A DNA stretch of 64,000 nt from NCBI RefSeq assembly GCF_015207505.1, contig NZ_JADEWT010000012.1, positions 21,686-85,685 of the forward strand, given 5' to 3'. The position numbers were made by a program, and so were the translations under genes. The stretch comes from Tychonema sp. LEGE 06208. Lineage in GTDB: Bacteria; Cyanobacteriota; Cyanobacteriia; Cyanobacteriales; Microcoleaceae. Position 1 is the stretch's first letter. Every line of letters begins with the position of its first letter. Positions 52,946 through 62,800 of the stretch are shown here, piece by piece. Under the pieces are notes generated by a model. It ran no database searches and was not told where the DNA came from. It worked only from the letters and a program-made list of their open reading frames with translations.

Positions 52946-54733
52946 TTATCTTTGTTGAAGATAAACTAAAATGCCGCGAGCGATCGAAGCCGCCATTTGA
53001 CTGCGATAAGCCGGGTCAGAAAGTCTAGCAGCATCCTCAGCACCCGTGACAAAACCGACTTCCACTAAAACAGAAGGCATAGAACTCTTCCTCAAAACAT
53101 AAAATCTTGCCTGTCGCACCCGGCGGTCAGTCGCCCCCGTCCCGTCCAAAATACTGGCGTGAATCACCCGGGCTAAATCTTTCCCGCTATCAAAATAATA
53201 AGTCTCAATCCCGCTAATATCCGGCCGGCTCATATTAATCGCATTAGCGTGAATGCTGACAAACAAAGTAGCATTCACCCGTTCCGCCAAAGAAACTCTC
53301 GGTTCCAAGTCGATTTCGCTGTCGTCAGTCCGAGTCATCACCGCCTGCACGCCCTGCTGTTCCAGCAGCCTAGCCACCTGATAGGAGATATCTAAAACAA
53401 TCTCCTTTTCCTGAATGCCCTGAATGCCGACTGCACCTGGATCGCGCCCCCCGTGCCCCGCATCGATCGCCACCACGACGCGGCGGTTGGATTGGGGCAA
53501 ATCCCCCGATCCGATCGTCCTTCTCGGCAGCGGCTGCGGATTGGGATCGCTAGTCAAAGGCGGCGGGGCGCTAGCATTGGACGATCGCAACTGCAAAGAC
53601 AGCAACTGCTGGCCAGGTCTCGTCACCCGGCCTACCTCTACCCCCGATCGCGGCTGCACCCAAATCAGCACAGTCTCCGCGTCTTCCTGACTGGCAGTAA
53701 ACGATACAGGGCTGTTGGCACCAAGCTGAGGAATTTGCCCCGCCAAGAAACTAGAAGAAATTCTCAACCAGTAAGCTCTCGACGACTGGTCCCACCCGCT
53801 GGTATAGGAGACTTGGCGGTCAGTTCTCACCACCAGTTGCGTGCCGTTATCGGCTAAATTAATCGACAGAACTCTAGCTAAAGTTGCTCGCTCTGGTCTC
53901 CCAACAGCTACAGGTTCTGAGCGCGTCAGCCTTGACGAACTCGTGTCCCCTGGCGACAGCACAACGGAGCCAGAATTGCTCACAGATGCCCGCCACTGAG
54001 TATTAGAACCCTTCATCCGCAAAGTCACGCGGGTAACGGGCGGGTCTGTTGGCAGTTGCCGGACTTCAACCCTCTCGACACCGAGCTTGCCGTTAGTTTG
54101 AGGCTGTTGGCCGCCCGCGCCCGGAGCTAAAGTAGCTCCTTCAATATCCAGGGTAGCGATGTCTCCGGCGCGACTTTGTTCAAAATTAATTTGGGGGCGG
54201 CCGCCGGCAGTGCGGACTAAAAAACCGTCTGCTGTCAGTTGAACGTTCTGAACAACGGTTGCTTCAGCAGACTGAGGTTCGCCTGCTGAAGGTTCAACCG
54301 ATAACCTTTCTCCCCCGGGTTCGGAAATGGGATTTTGACTTTGGCCGCGCGTCGGTGCGGGTAAATCCACTGTCCACTCGCTGGCAGAAATCCCCCGGAA
54401 TTTTACTTGTTGGGGGTCTAGAGTAAACCCGTCTTTGAGTTCGACTACAATTCTGGTTGTGTCGTTGTCAAACTGTCCTACCCGCACCGATTCGATCGCC
54501 CCTGAGAGCTGTTTGTTGACTGAGGGACGGCCTAGACTCGTTCCCGGCAAATCGATTACCAAGCGCGTCGGGTTGAAAATCAGTTGAGCCTTGGGTTGCA
54601 CTCCCCCCTCTGTTCTAATGTAGAGCCGGTTCTCTGAAGCATCAAATCGCCAAGATTGCAGTCGGGCTGCTTCGGCGGCTCCGGCGAGCAAAAATACACT
54701 TAAAAAACTCGGTAGTAGCCAGTGGAATTTCAC
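52946..54733 (-). CDS. N-acetylmuramoyl-L-alanine amidase with AMIN domain
   Basis: This zinc amidase cuts the bond between N-acetylmuramic acid and the stem peptide in the periplasm. In filamentous cyanobacteria such AmiC enzymes also open the septal nanopores used for cell-cell exchange. The 595-residue product has a signal peptide (LLPSFLSVFLLAGAAEA) and an AMIN domain at about 22-120 (LQSWRFDASENRLYIRTEGG, TRIVVELKDGF). A second AMIN-like segment lies at about 285-380, followed by a Pro-rich linker. The Amidase_3 domain is at about 420-594, with AIDAGHGGRDPGAVG (zinc His), EKEIVLDIS (zinc Glu), SIHANA (second zinc His) and LVEVGFVTG (catalytic Glu). It is upstream of murI, as in other cyanobacteria. 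Confidence 0.94.
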   Translation of the reverse strand: MKFHWLLPSFLSVFLLAGAAEAARLQSWRFDASENRLYIRTEGGVQPKAQLIFNPTRLVIDLPGTSLGRPSVNKQLSGAIESVRVGQFDNDTTRIVVELKDGFTLDPQQVKFRGISASEWTVDLPAPTRGQSQNPISEPGGERLSVEPSAGEPQSAEATVVQNVQLTADGFLVRTAGGRPQINFEQSRAGDIATLDIEGATLAPGAGGQQPQTNGKLGVERVEVRQLPTDPPVTRVTLRMKGSNTQWRASVSNSGSVVLSPGDTSSSRLTRSEPVAVGRPERATLARVLSINLADNGTQLVVRTDRQVSYTSGWDQSSRAYWLRISSSFLAGQIPQLGANSPVSFTASQEDAETVLIWVQPRSGVEVGRVTRPGQQLLSLQLRSSNASAPPPLTSDPNPQPLPRRTIGSGDLPQSNRRVVVAIDAGHGGRDPGAVGIQGIQEKEIVLDISYQVARLLEQQGVQAVMTRTDDSEIDLEPRVSLAERVNATLFVSIHANAINMSRPDISGIETYYFDSGKDLARVIHASILDGTGATDRRVRQARFYVLRKSSMPSVLVEVGFVTGAEDAARLSDPAYRSQMAASIARGILVYLQQR

Positions 54734-55299
54734 GACAGTTTTTTCCTCGTTTGCGTTACTACTAAAAGCTGGAAGGGTGCTGTTTGCCCGATCGGCTTTC
54801 AGCAGGCGGGCCGCCAGCCGACCAGGGATGTCCGGGCCGTCAGTTGTTGGCCAAATTGACTTTTTTAGGCGTTAATAGGCAGCCCAATGCCCAATTCTGG
54901 CATTTTTTTACTTTCCAGCAGACTTGGGGGCGATCGGTTATAAGCTGACTGACAAATTGTTGGCACAAGGGAAGGTATTTATAGCAGAAGGAATAATTAA
55001 CAAGACCCAAGGAATAATTAAGAAAACCCAGGCTTTCAGTAATTTCAAACGTCCTCACCGTCTGGCGCTGTTGCTATATTTTTATCAACAATCAACCAGG
55101 TTTTTCCTGAACTTATCACAAGTTAGAATGGAGATTTTTACGGTTTTTCTTAGGAGCGATTTCTTCGGTCTTTCCTATGGGCACAGTTCGTTAAAGCCAG
55201 GGTAGTAATCCCTTTCACAGTTGCGTTTTGTTCTAACTTTTAATCAAGCACTCTGACTAATTAACAACCTACCTCGGGAACAATCAGGATTTCCCAGAT
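54734..55299. other. Gene-free spacer upstream of the amidase gene
   Basis: No gene is convincing. A 20-base direct repeat (AAGGAATAATTAAxAAxACC) occurs twice at about 54990-55032. The left end must hold the amidase promoter. The right end abuts the tnpB remnant. Confidence 0.5.
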
Positions 55300-55758
55300 T
55301 TAAGTTACTTTTGAATACATGAAGATGTTAGTTTCATGCAAAGGAGCATATCCTTTTGCGAAAGTTTTTCCCCTGACTGTTTGACAGTTAAATACAACTA
55401 CATGGCGGCACCGATATCTGGTTTTTCTTGATTTTTTATAGTAAGGGATTTTGGGTGCTGCTGGAAATTTAGTTTGGCGATCGCCCGCGCCATACCCGGT
55501 GACATTATGATAGCTAATCCATGCTTTTTGTAGTAACCGGAGAGTGTTTTGTGTCACCAGGGCGGGCAATGCTTTGTCACCGATACTCTTCGATCGCGGA
55601 CGATCGACCGTCAGAGCATTGATTGGTTGACGGGGGAAAAAGTTTTGACGGTAGATATAGTTATCGCAGTTGTGATTTTTGGACTGGAAAAACTGTCGGT
55701 CGGCTTCTGGATAAAACCTGTGATTTGGTTTGATGACCTGCCTTTCGACGAACTGCAT
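55300..55758 (-). pseudogene. 5' remnant of an IS200/IS605-family tnpB gene
   Basis: The 152-residue frame from ATG 55758 reads like the first third of a TnpB protein. MQFVERQVIKPNHRFYPEAD and FQSKNHNCDNYIYRQNFF correspond to the known MQLVExHxIKxx and SKNLYNxANYxxRQSFI segments. TQNTLRLLQKAWISY and PAAPKIPYYKKSRKTRY correspond to the bridge region. It then stops before any RuvC motif, so the nuclease centre is missing. The TnpB assignment is from memory of these segments and is strong in the N-terminal part. It belongs to a different subgroup from the second tnpB just downstream. A TATTATATAC-like promoter precedes the ATG. Confidence 0.75.
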
Positions 55759-55920
55759 AACTTGTATATAATACTACCAGTTAGAGAAGATACACGATCG
55801 CGACGATTGTGTCAATGCCTGAGTTTCCCAAAAGGCGATCGTCAACAAAACAGTCTGGGACGCATCAGTACCTTCAAACCTTAGTTTTAGCCCTAGACGC
55901 AGCAGTGATGAGAAACCTGG

Positions 55921-55990
55921 TTTGACAGGCAAAAATACTGCATCTAGACCTTTAATCCCGATAAAAACCCGGTTTCTGTGGTGTTGATGC
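55921..55990. repeat. AAACCCGGTTTCT dispersed repeat, copy flanking the IS element
   Basis: Bases 55929-55956 are an exact inverted copy of 32822-32849. ATAAAAACCCGGTTTCTGTG follows and leads into the IS end at 55991. A diverged copy lies at about 5975-6050 (AATAGTGCATC ... AAAAACCCGGCTTCT ... TATTGATAC). The transposon seems to have inserted into this repeat. Confidence 0.7.
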
Positions 55991-57316
55991 TTGACATCCT
56001 CCCCGACCTAAAGGACGGGGATTCCCAGAATCACTTCTGAGGATTCCTCTTTCCACGACTCGGCTTACTTGGAGGAATTTCTTCACCCAAGCAGAGGTCG
56101 ATGTCTCCAGAGGCGTTTAACGTTCCCGTGTGCCCCACGGTACGAAGTGCAAGTTCAAGTATGTTTCGAGCTGCATTCCAGTCTCGGTCTAAAACCAACC
56201 CGCAATGATGACATTTATGAGTTCTTGTGCTCAACGACTTCTTAACAACTTCCCCACAGTTGGAACAATTCTGGCTGCTGTAGTGGGGAGGGACGGCAAC
56301 CGTTACCACTCCAAACACCTTGCCGAAATACTCCAACCAGTTTCCGAAAGCCGACCAAGCTGCGTCACTAATAGATTTAGACAGCTTCCGGTTCTTAACC
56401 ATGTTCCGCACCATCAAGTCGACCTAGGCAACCAAGTCGTTAGACTGGATGACGCATCTTGCCAACTTCACGGCAAAATCTTTACGCTGCCTACTTACCT
56501 TGAGGTGCTTTGTGCTCAACCGGTTTTGACTCTTGGCTCTATTTTTCGAGCCTTGTTGAGTTCGAGAAAGTCTTCGACCAAGGCGCTTGAGAGCTTTCTC
56601 AGACTTTCTGAGGTGGCGGGGATTTTCAATCGCCTGCCCGTCAGAATCGGTGTAGAAGTGAGTCAACCCCACATCCAATCCGACTGTTTTGCCTGTTGGT
56701 TCTCTTTTCTCAACTCTCTCAACATCAAGGCAAAACTGAACGTAGTACCCATCGGCACGACGCACAACCCGAACTCTCTTAATCTGCTTCAACTGATAGA
56801 AATGCAAATCACGGGTTCCCCACATCTTAAAACTTCCGACTTTGAAACCATCGGTGAAAGTGATAGTTCGTCTATCTTCCGACAGCTTCCAGCCACAGGT
56901 TTTGTATTCTACAGAACCGTGTGTTTGATGTTTTTTAAAGCGTGGGAAACCTTTCTTCGCTGCTTTCTTCTTGCAGTTATCGTAGAATCGAGCGATGGAA
57001 CTCCAAGCCCTTTCAGCAGAAGCTTGACGAGCCATAGAGTTGAGCTTGTTTGCCCAAGGAAACTCATGAGCGAGAACTTTGCAATAAGCACTCAGATCGT
57101 ATCGCCCAATTCCCTTGTTGTCCATCCAGTATTTGATGCAAGAATTGCGGATAAAACGAGCGGTACGAATAGCTTCATCAAGCCTTTCATACTGTTGCTT
57201 TTCTCCCTCAAGTTTTGCCTCAAATACCAGAATTTTACGTCGTATGTAGTATAAATAACTCTAGCATGAATACAGGATTAAGAAAAGCCGTCCTAAAGGA
57301 GCGGGGCTTTAGACCC
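55991..57316 (-). mobile_element. IS1341-type (IS200/IS605 superfamily) element carrying only tnpB
   Basis: The 3' end of tnpB is followed by a typical end, TTGACATCCTCCCCG, whose hairpin TCCCCG-A-CC / GG-A-CGGGGA closes at 56021. At the other side a second hairpin, AAAAGCC ... GGCTTT (57283-57311) with an inner CCTAAAGG, marks the left end. Both loops show the CCTAAAGG motif. No TnpA (Y1 transposase) gene is present, so the element depends on others for movement. The exact outer borders are not fixed by sequence alone. Confidence 0.75.
56031..57230 (-). pseudogene. tnpB: tnpB with in-frame amber codon and lost catalytic Glu
   Basis: TnpB is an RNA-guided DNA nuclease (ancestor of Cas12) that maintains IS200/IS605 elements. 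A single frame of 399 codons runs from CTG 57230 (ILVFEAKLEGEKQQYERLDE; the ancestral ATG seems changed to CTG) to the stop at 56031. It is interrupted by TAG at 56426-56424, codon 269. RuvC Asp 1 is present in VGLDVGLTHF (near 183), the CxxC...CxxC zinc finger in CSNCG and CHHCG, and the last Asp in LDRDWNAARN (near 348). At the interruption relatives have LVAYEDL; here it reads LVA-stop-VDL, so both Tyr and the catalytic Glu are gone. Restart at ATG 56417 could give only a C-terminal fragment. The gene is therefore dead as a nuclease. Confidence 0.85.
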
Positions 57317-57438
57317 AGTTTTTTGGTAAAGTCATTTCACCGGGTGCGATCGACTTGTGACAAGCTGATTCTCGATCCAGGATATCGATACCTGCAAATA
57401 ATGTTGGTTAATTAGCAACGCACCGCCCCCTATCTAAA

Positions 57439-58461
57439 TTAACTGTGTTGCAAAGATCGATCACCACGGGCGACAAAATTCCGGCCCATCCAATCCAAAA
57501 TTGCTTGATTTACTTGTTCCGGGCATTCATCCTGGGGACAGTGGCCGGCATTATCTAATTCAACTAGCTCTACACAACTCGGATTGCATTCGACAAATTG
57601 GTGGGGTTTGGCGAAGCGAGGCGGAATCATCCGGTCTTGTTTGCCCCAAATTAACAGCATCGGGATTGTTAAATTTCGCAACACAGTCTTGACACCAGGG
57701 CCGCATTTTGCACTACCTACAGCTTTAAATAAAGCACAGAAGGCGCGGGCGGCTCCCCGATCGCCCGCAGGCCCTGCTAGAATTTCAACTAATTCGTCGC
57801 TAACAGCTCCGGGGTTGGCGTAGGCAAAGGCAACCCAGCGACGGACGATGGCGGGCTTGCGGGCGATCGAAAACAAAGGCCTGAGTAAGATCGGAGAAAC
57901 AAATAAATTTTCTATAGATTCGATCGCCGGTAACAGCCATCCCGGCACCGCCTCGGCTCGCACAGATGGGTCTGGGAGGCTGATCGCCACCGTGCCGGCC
58001 ACCATGTCCGGGTGAGCGGCCGCCGCGGCCAGACAAATCAGCGAGCCGATCGAATTTCCTGCCAATATGACCGGCTCTCTGATAAAAGTCAGCCAAAAAT
58101 CGTAAACTTGATCGACCCACAAAGACACGTCGTAGTCGATGGGAGCTTTTTGGGAAGCGCCAAAACCCAACAAATCTAAGGCGTAAACCGTGTGATTTTC
58201 GGCTAGTGGAGCGAGATTTTGCCGCCAGTGACCGATCGAAGCTCCAAACCCGTGCAGTAAAATAATCGGTGTTCTCGATGTGGTGGAGGCGATGGGTTCG
58301 GCAGCAGAGTCTTGAAATTCGATCGCCCGTGGATTTCGCCCCAAAGCCGGCCGCAAATAAGTGTATCGAGTTTGCCAACCCCGCCACACCCAGTCTCGTT
58401 GAGTGCCCACCCGTTGGTGCCAGTGTAGAGAATTTGTCAATTTTGCCTCAGCTCGCAACAT
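57439..58461 (-). CDS. Alpha/beta-fold hydrolase
   Basis: From ATG 58461 (MLRAEAKLTNSL) the product is 340 residues. An upstream start at 58524 would add a less conserved stretch. The alpha/beta hydrolase core shows IILLHGFGASIGHWR (oxyanion region), YALDLLGFGAS, the nucleophile elbow AGNSIGS with Ser near 150, and a late LDNAGHCPQDE with the catalytic His. The acid is probably the Asp in IWGKQDRMIPP. The WVDQVYDFW helix and overall length are like the cyanobacterial and plant pheophytinase/chlorophyll-related hydrolases. That is a guess from layout, and the substrate is not determined. The gene stands alone between the IS element and the divergent infC. Confidence 0.85.
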   Translation of the reverse strand: MLRAEAKLTNSLHWHQRVGTQRDWVWRGWQTRYTYLRPALGRNPRAIEFQDSAAEPIASTTSRTPIILLHGFGASIGHWRQNLAPLAENHTVYALDLLGFGASQKAPIDYDVSLWVDQVYDFWLTFIREPVILAGNSIGSLICLAAAAAHPDMVAGTVAISLPDPSVRAEAVPGWLLPAIESIENLFVSPILLRPLFSIARKPAIVRRWVAFAYANPGAVSDELVEILAGPAGDRGAARAFCALFKAVGSAKCGPGVKTVLRNLTIPMLLIWGKQDRMIPPRFAKPHQFVECNPSCVELVELDNAGHCPQDECPEQVNQAILDWMGRNFVARGDRSLQHS

Positions 58462-58879
58462 AAATTTACACTTGGTTATACCTATTGTACAAGGCAAATC
58501 AGGGGAATTGGGGACTGGCAACACCCGTTACGGCGAGGTCAAAAAAGCCGTTTTACCTCATCCTTAAGGATTTACCGGGCATTTTTTACGGTTTGGTGCT
58601 CAATCTGGTATGGGAACGGACAATATAGTATGAAGTTAAAATAAAACTACGCAGAAACTCAGCGAGAGTGAGTAGAATAGCAAGTATTGTAAGAATTCAT
58701 TTACGATTCGGTTCAAGTATGCCCTAACGATGAAGCTGAAGGCATACAGGGCGCGGTAGTACGTCCGGTAAGGGTAACAGCTTGCCAAATAGCTCGATCG
58801 GAAAAAGTGAAATATTGACCGGTCAAGCCTGTAACTATCAAGAAACTTCGCTATTAAACTACTGCTTGTAAAAACATTC
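58462..58879. other. Leader region of infC and divergent hydrolase
   Basis: A spacer of about 420 bases without a gene. It carries the 5' region of infC. I see no clear stem-loop resembling a known leader and no repeat array. Confidence 0.45.
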
Positions 58880-59416
58880 ATGCCTGTGATTGAAAGAAGA
58901 CAAAATCGCAACCTACCCCAGATCAACGAAAACATTCGATACCCCACAATCCGGGTGATCGATACCGACGGCGGCCAACTAGGGATATTGACACCCGCAG
59001 AAGCGCTCCGTCTGGCAGAAGAAAAAGAACTCGACCTGGTACTTGTCAGCGACAAAGCTGACCCGCCCGTATGCCGGGTAATGGACTACGGGAAGTACAA
59101 GTTCGAGCAGGAAAAGAAAGCGCGAGAAGCCAAGCGGAAGCAGCACACTGCCGATGTCAAGGAAGTGAAGATGCGCTACAAAATTGAAGAACACGACTAC
59201 CAAGTGCGCCTCAAGCTAGCAGACCGCTTTATCAAATCTGGAGATAAAGTAAAAGCCACGATCATGTTCAGAGGTCGGGAAATCCAACACAGCAACCTAG
59301 CAGAGGACTTGCTCAAGCGCATGGCCACAGATTTGCAGGAAATCGCCGAAGTGCAGCAAGCCCCGAAAAAGGAAGGGCGCAGTATGATGATGCTGCTGTC
59401 TCCCAAAAAACAGTAA
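58880..59416 (+). CDS. infC: Translation initiation factor IF-3
   Basis: IF-3 binds the 30S ribosomal subunit, keeps it apart from 50S and checks the start codon-initiator tRNA pairing. The 178-residue product has the N-domain segments [16 protein letters not shown] and [20 protein letters not shown] near 35. The linker is [20 protein letters not shown] near 63, and the C-domain is [20 protein letters not shown] and [15 protein letters not shown] near 125. Length and motifs are standard. The start is ATG here, not the rare AUU used for autoregulation in enterobacteria. The gene stands alone, without rpmI and rplT. A stem-loop follows at 59454. Confidence 0.97.
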   Translation: MPVIERRQNRNLPQINENIRYPTIRVIDTDGGQLGILTPAEALRLAEEKELDLVLVSDKADPPVCRVMDYGKYKFEQEKKAREAKRKQHTADVKEVKMRYKIEEHDYQVRLKLADRFIKSGDKVKATIMFRGREIQHSNLAEDLLKRMATDLQEIAEVQQAPKKEGRSMMMLLSPKKQ

Positions 59417-59453
59417 TAGGGCGATCGGTCATCAGTAGACCTATCCCATTGTT

Positions 59454-59477
59454 GAGCAGGCATCGAGCCTGCTCTTT
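59454..59477 (+). terminator. Possible terminator of infC
   Basis: A perfect eight-base stem GAGCAGGC / GCCTGCTC with loop ATCGA is followed by only three T residues (TTTACA), about 38 bases after the infC stop. The weak T-run makes this tentative. Confidence 0.55.
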
Positions 59478-59493
59478 ACAGGCTTCGCTCTCG

Positions 59494-59615
59494 TGTCCGG
59501 TCGATTTACAAACAGAAGATTGGTTCGCGCGTGCGGACACTGACTGACGCAACCCAATAGCGGACACTGACTGACGCACGCGCGAACCGTTTTTGTGACG
59601 CAAATCGATCGGACA
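59494..59615. repeat. TCCGGTCGATT hairpin-element family, best-preserved member
   Basis: The ends TGTCCGGTCGATTT and AAATCGATCGGACA are near-perfect inverted copies. Inside, GGTTCGCGCGTGCG and CGCACGCGCGAACC form a perfect 14-base stem. The loop contains two copies of GCGGACACTGACTGACGCA. The element is 122 bases with no gene, which is the form of a MITE. Confidence 0.8.
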
Positions 59616-59821
59616 GGATCTGAGAGCAAAAGTCTAGTCATCAGTCAAGAGTCAAAGACTGGTGACGGTGGATTAATCGCCCCGCCCCAAAACCGATAGA
59701 AGTTTGCCACAGGAGTCGCGGACGCGCCAAAACAAAAATTTTAGACTCCTGTACTCGCTCTCACATTCACCGAGCCGCAAGTAAATCTAAAATCTAAAAT
59801 CGAAATATTAACGCACCAGAA
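59616..59821. other. Spacer upstream of the nucleotide-transporter-like gene
   Basis: About 200 bases without a gene. It ends with AATCTAAAATCTAAAATCG, the short repeat that precedes several other genes in this window. No array is present. Confidence 0.45.
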
Positions 59822-62800
59822 ATGGAAAATTTTCAAATCAGCGCGATCGCCAGAGCAAGACAGGGAGTGCTGCGATCGCTCAACTTGCGATCGGAAGAAT
59901 TAGAGCGAACCTTACTGATGTTCCTCGTCTACACTCTAACCTCCGTCGGGCTGATCTGGCTGGAACTGAGCACGGTAGGTTTGTTCTTAGACGAATTCGG
60001 TGCAGACAAATTGCCCTGGATTTACATAGCCAGCGCCTTTATCGGTTCGAGTCTGGGCTTTGTCTACTCGTGGATGCAAAAAATCCTGCCGCTGAGGCGC
60101 ACCGTCGTAGTGGTTCTGGGAATGATGTCGGTACCGCTATTTTTGTTTCGATTCGGCATCGGCTACGAAAATACTAAGATAGCTGGCATCAGCATCGCTT
60201 TTATTACTATTTTTTTGATGTGGCTGTGGGTGGAAGCTTGCTATGTCCTCAACGACCTCAATACTTCTATCACTTCCAATCAACTTTTTAACATTCGAGA
60301 AATCAAGCGCACCTATCCGTTAGTCAGCAGCGGCTATCTAGTAGCTGGAGTAGTCAGCGGATTTTCTCTGCCACTCTTGCTGTACGTAGTCAAACTCAAA
60401 AACGTGACGCTGATATCCGGGTTGATGGTGGCGACAGGCTCGGTGCTGCTGTACTACCTCACGGAAAAATACAGTCAAGCATTCCCAGAAACCGCTCGCT
60501 GGACAGATGACGACGACGAAGACGACCAACAAGAATTTGCCGCCCGCAAAGTTACAGGCCCGCTGCAAAAATACGCCATACCTCTAGTCAGTTTCTTCGT
60601 CCTGGCAGAAGTCCTCTACGTTTTGGTAGATTTCCAATTCTACAGCCAGCTAGAATACAAAAACCCGGGGGATGGAGCGAGCGGAGCAAGCTGGATCGCT
60701 AGCTTCCTGGGCATTTACGAAGGTATACAAGGTCTGTTTCAAGTGGTGACTCAGTGGTTTGCTTCCAGTCGCTTGGTAGAACGAATCGGTGTATTCGTGA
60801 CGGCGATGATTTTACCTGCGGGTATCGCTATTCTTGGGGTGCTGACTTTAGGAGCATCTCTGGGCCAGCTAGTACCTGTGTTTATCGGGCTGATATTGCT
60901 GAGATTTTTAGACGAACTGCTGCACTACACGCTGTTGGAAACTGTGAGTCCGGTTTTATTTCAACCGATTCCTGACAATATTCGATCGGGCATTCAAACC
61001 TTGGTCAACGGTGTGGGCGAGCCTTTGTCCTGCGGAGCTACAGGAGTAGTTATCCTGGGGATGCTGTGGGTGACAGACAAGATACTCCCCCACGAAACCG
61101 AAAGCGCATTTCACGACCAGCAAAGCTTGGTATTCATCGGTACGATCGTAGTTTTGGCGCTGGTGTGGCTATTTGTGGTGTGGCTGATCCGCTCTCAATA
61201 CGTAGGGCTGTTGGTCAAAAGTGCCGAACGCGGGCGCTTGGGCGTGACAGACGTTGACCTCAAAGCTCTCAAGCGCGCAGTGGTGGAAACTCTAGAACAG
61301 CCGGGGGGCGAAGATGAAAAGCGCTCTTGTATAGAATTGCTGACGCAAATTGACCCCAAAAATGTCGGAGAAGTTCTCGCACCTATTCTGGATTCGCTTT
61401 CGCCACTTTTGCAGCGCCAGAGCTTGGAAACTATGCTGCAACACCCGAACCCCGCATATTTAGAATTTGTCCGCGCACTCTCGCAACAACCATTGCCGCC
61501 GGAGGTGCTGGCTTTGGCTTTGCGTTACATCTGGCTGACGGAGGCTGAACCGAATATTGACAGTTTGCGGCCTTATTTGCAGCAGAATGTCGATCCGGTG
61601 GTGCGGGGTACGGCGGCTGCTTTAATTATGAGAAGGGGCGATCGCCAGCAAAAAGCAGAGGCTACTAACACGCTGCGCCAAATGCTGACGCACAAGCTGG
61701 AACGAGAACGGGTGATGGGGACGCGGGCTCTGGGAGAGGCTGATTATTTGCAAGGACTGCGGCTGTACATCCCCAATCTTTTGCAAGATGAATCTCTGCG
61801 AGTTCGCTGCGCTCTGTTAGACGTGATTTCGTCTACTCATTCGGAAGAATATTATCCTTCGCTGCTGCGAGGACTAGGTTACAAATCGACTAGGGAAGCG
61901 GCTTTGCAGGCTATAGTCAAACTTCACAACGATGCGATTCCTTTGCTGGTGTATTTGGCTGAGGATATCCACAAGCCGGATTTGGTCAGGTTGCAAGCTT
62001 GGACGGCTTTGGGTCAAATTGGGACTGTTGAGGCGATCGACATTTTGGTCAGCAATTTGATGACTGCTTGGGGAACTACGAGGCGCAACATCCTCCGCAT
62101 CCTGTTGAAAATGCCTTCGGAAGCGGGGATAGAAGGGGTTCTAGACCGCATCGGCCGCAGCGGCTTGGAAACTCTCATCGAACAGGAGTTGATGTTTATC
62201 GGTCAAATTTATGCGGGTCTGGTAGATTTGTCTGGGGTAACGACCTATGACAATTTTTCCGATCGAGATCCTAACAGCGCCGGGGTACCTGCGAACGATA
62301 CGGCTCAATTGTTGCAGCGGGCTCTGGCGGGGTTGGAAGCTGATGCTAAGGATCGGTGTTTTTTGTTGATGAAGTTTCTTTATCCGCTGGACACGGTACA
62401 AGCTGCTGCTTTCAACATCGCTTCGGGCCAACCTTCTCTGGTGGCTAGGGGATTGGAAATTCTTGACAATACTGTGGATATAGTTAGGAAGCGATCGCTG
62501 ATCAATTTGTTGGATCAGCACTCGGAAAGAGAAAAGTTGACAAATCTCTCTGAATTGATGGTTTACAAACCTCTAACTCCTAGCGATCGTTTGCGCCGCT
62601 TGCTAGAATTGCGCCACTTCCTTTCGGATTGGGCCTTGGCTTGCTGCTTTCATTTGGCGAAGGAGGCGCGCTGGAGTCTTACGGCTCAACAAACTCTCGT
62701 GTGTCTGCAACACCCGACGGGTTTTGTTCGCGAAGCAGTGTTAGCCTATTTGAAAATAGCTTCGCCGCGAGCTTTGCTCGAATTGTTACCGAGGCTGCAA

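Noticed and set aside
55549..55884. 111-residue plus-strand frame with a hydrophobic stretch
   Set aside because: It is antisense to the tnpB remnant over most of its length; the TnpB-like frame on the other strand explains the sequence better.
56205..57254. 349-residue plus-strand frame
   Set aside because: It is the antisense of tnpB, which has clear RuvC and zinc-finger motifs on the minus strand.
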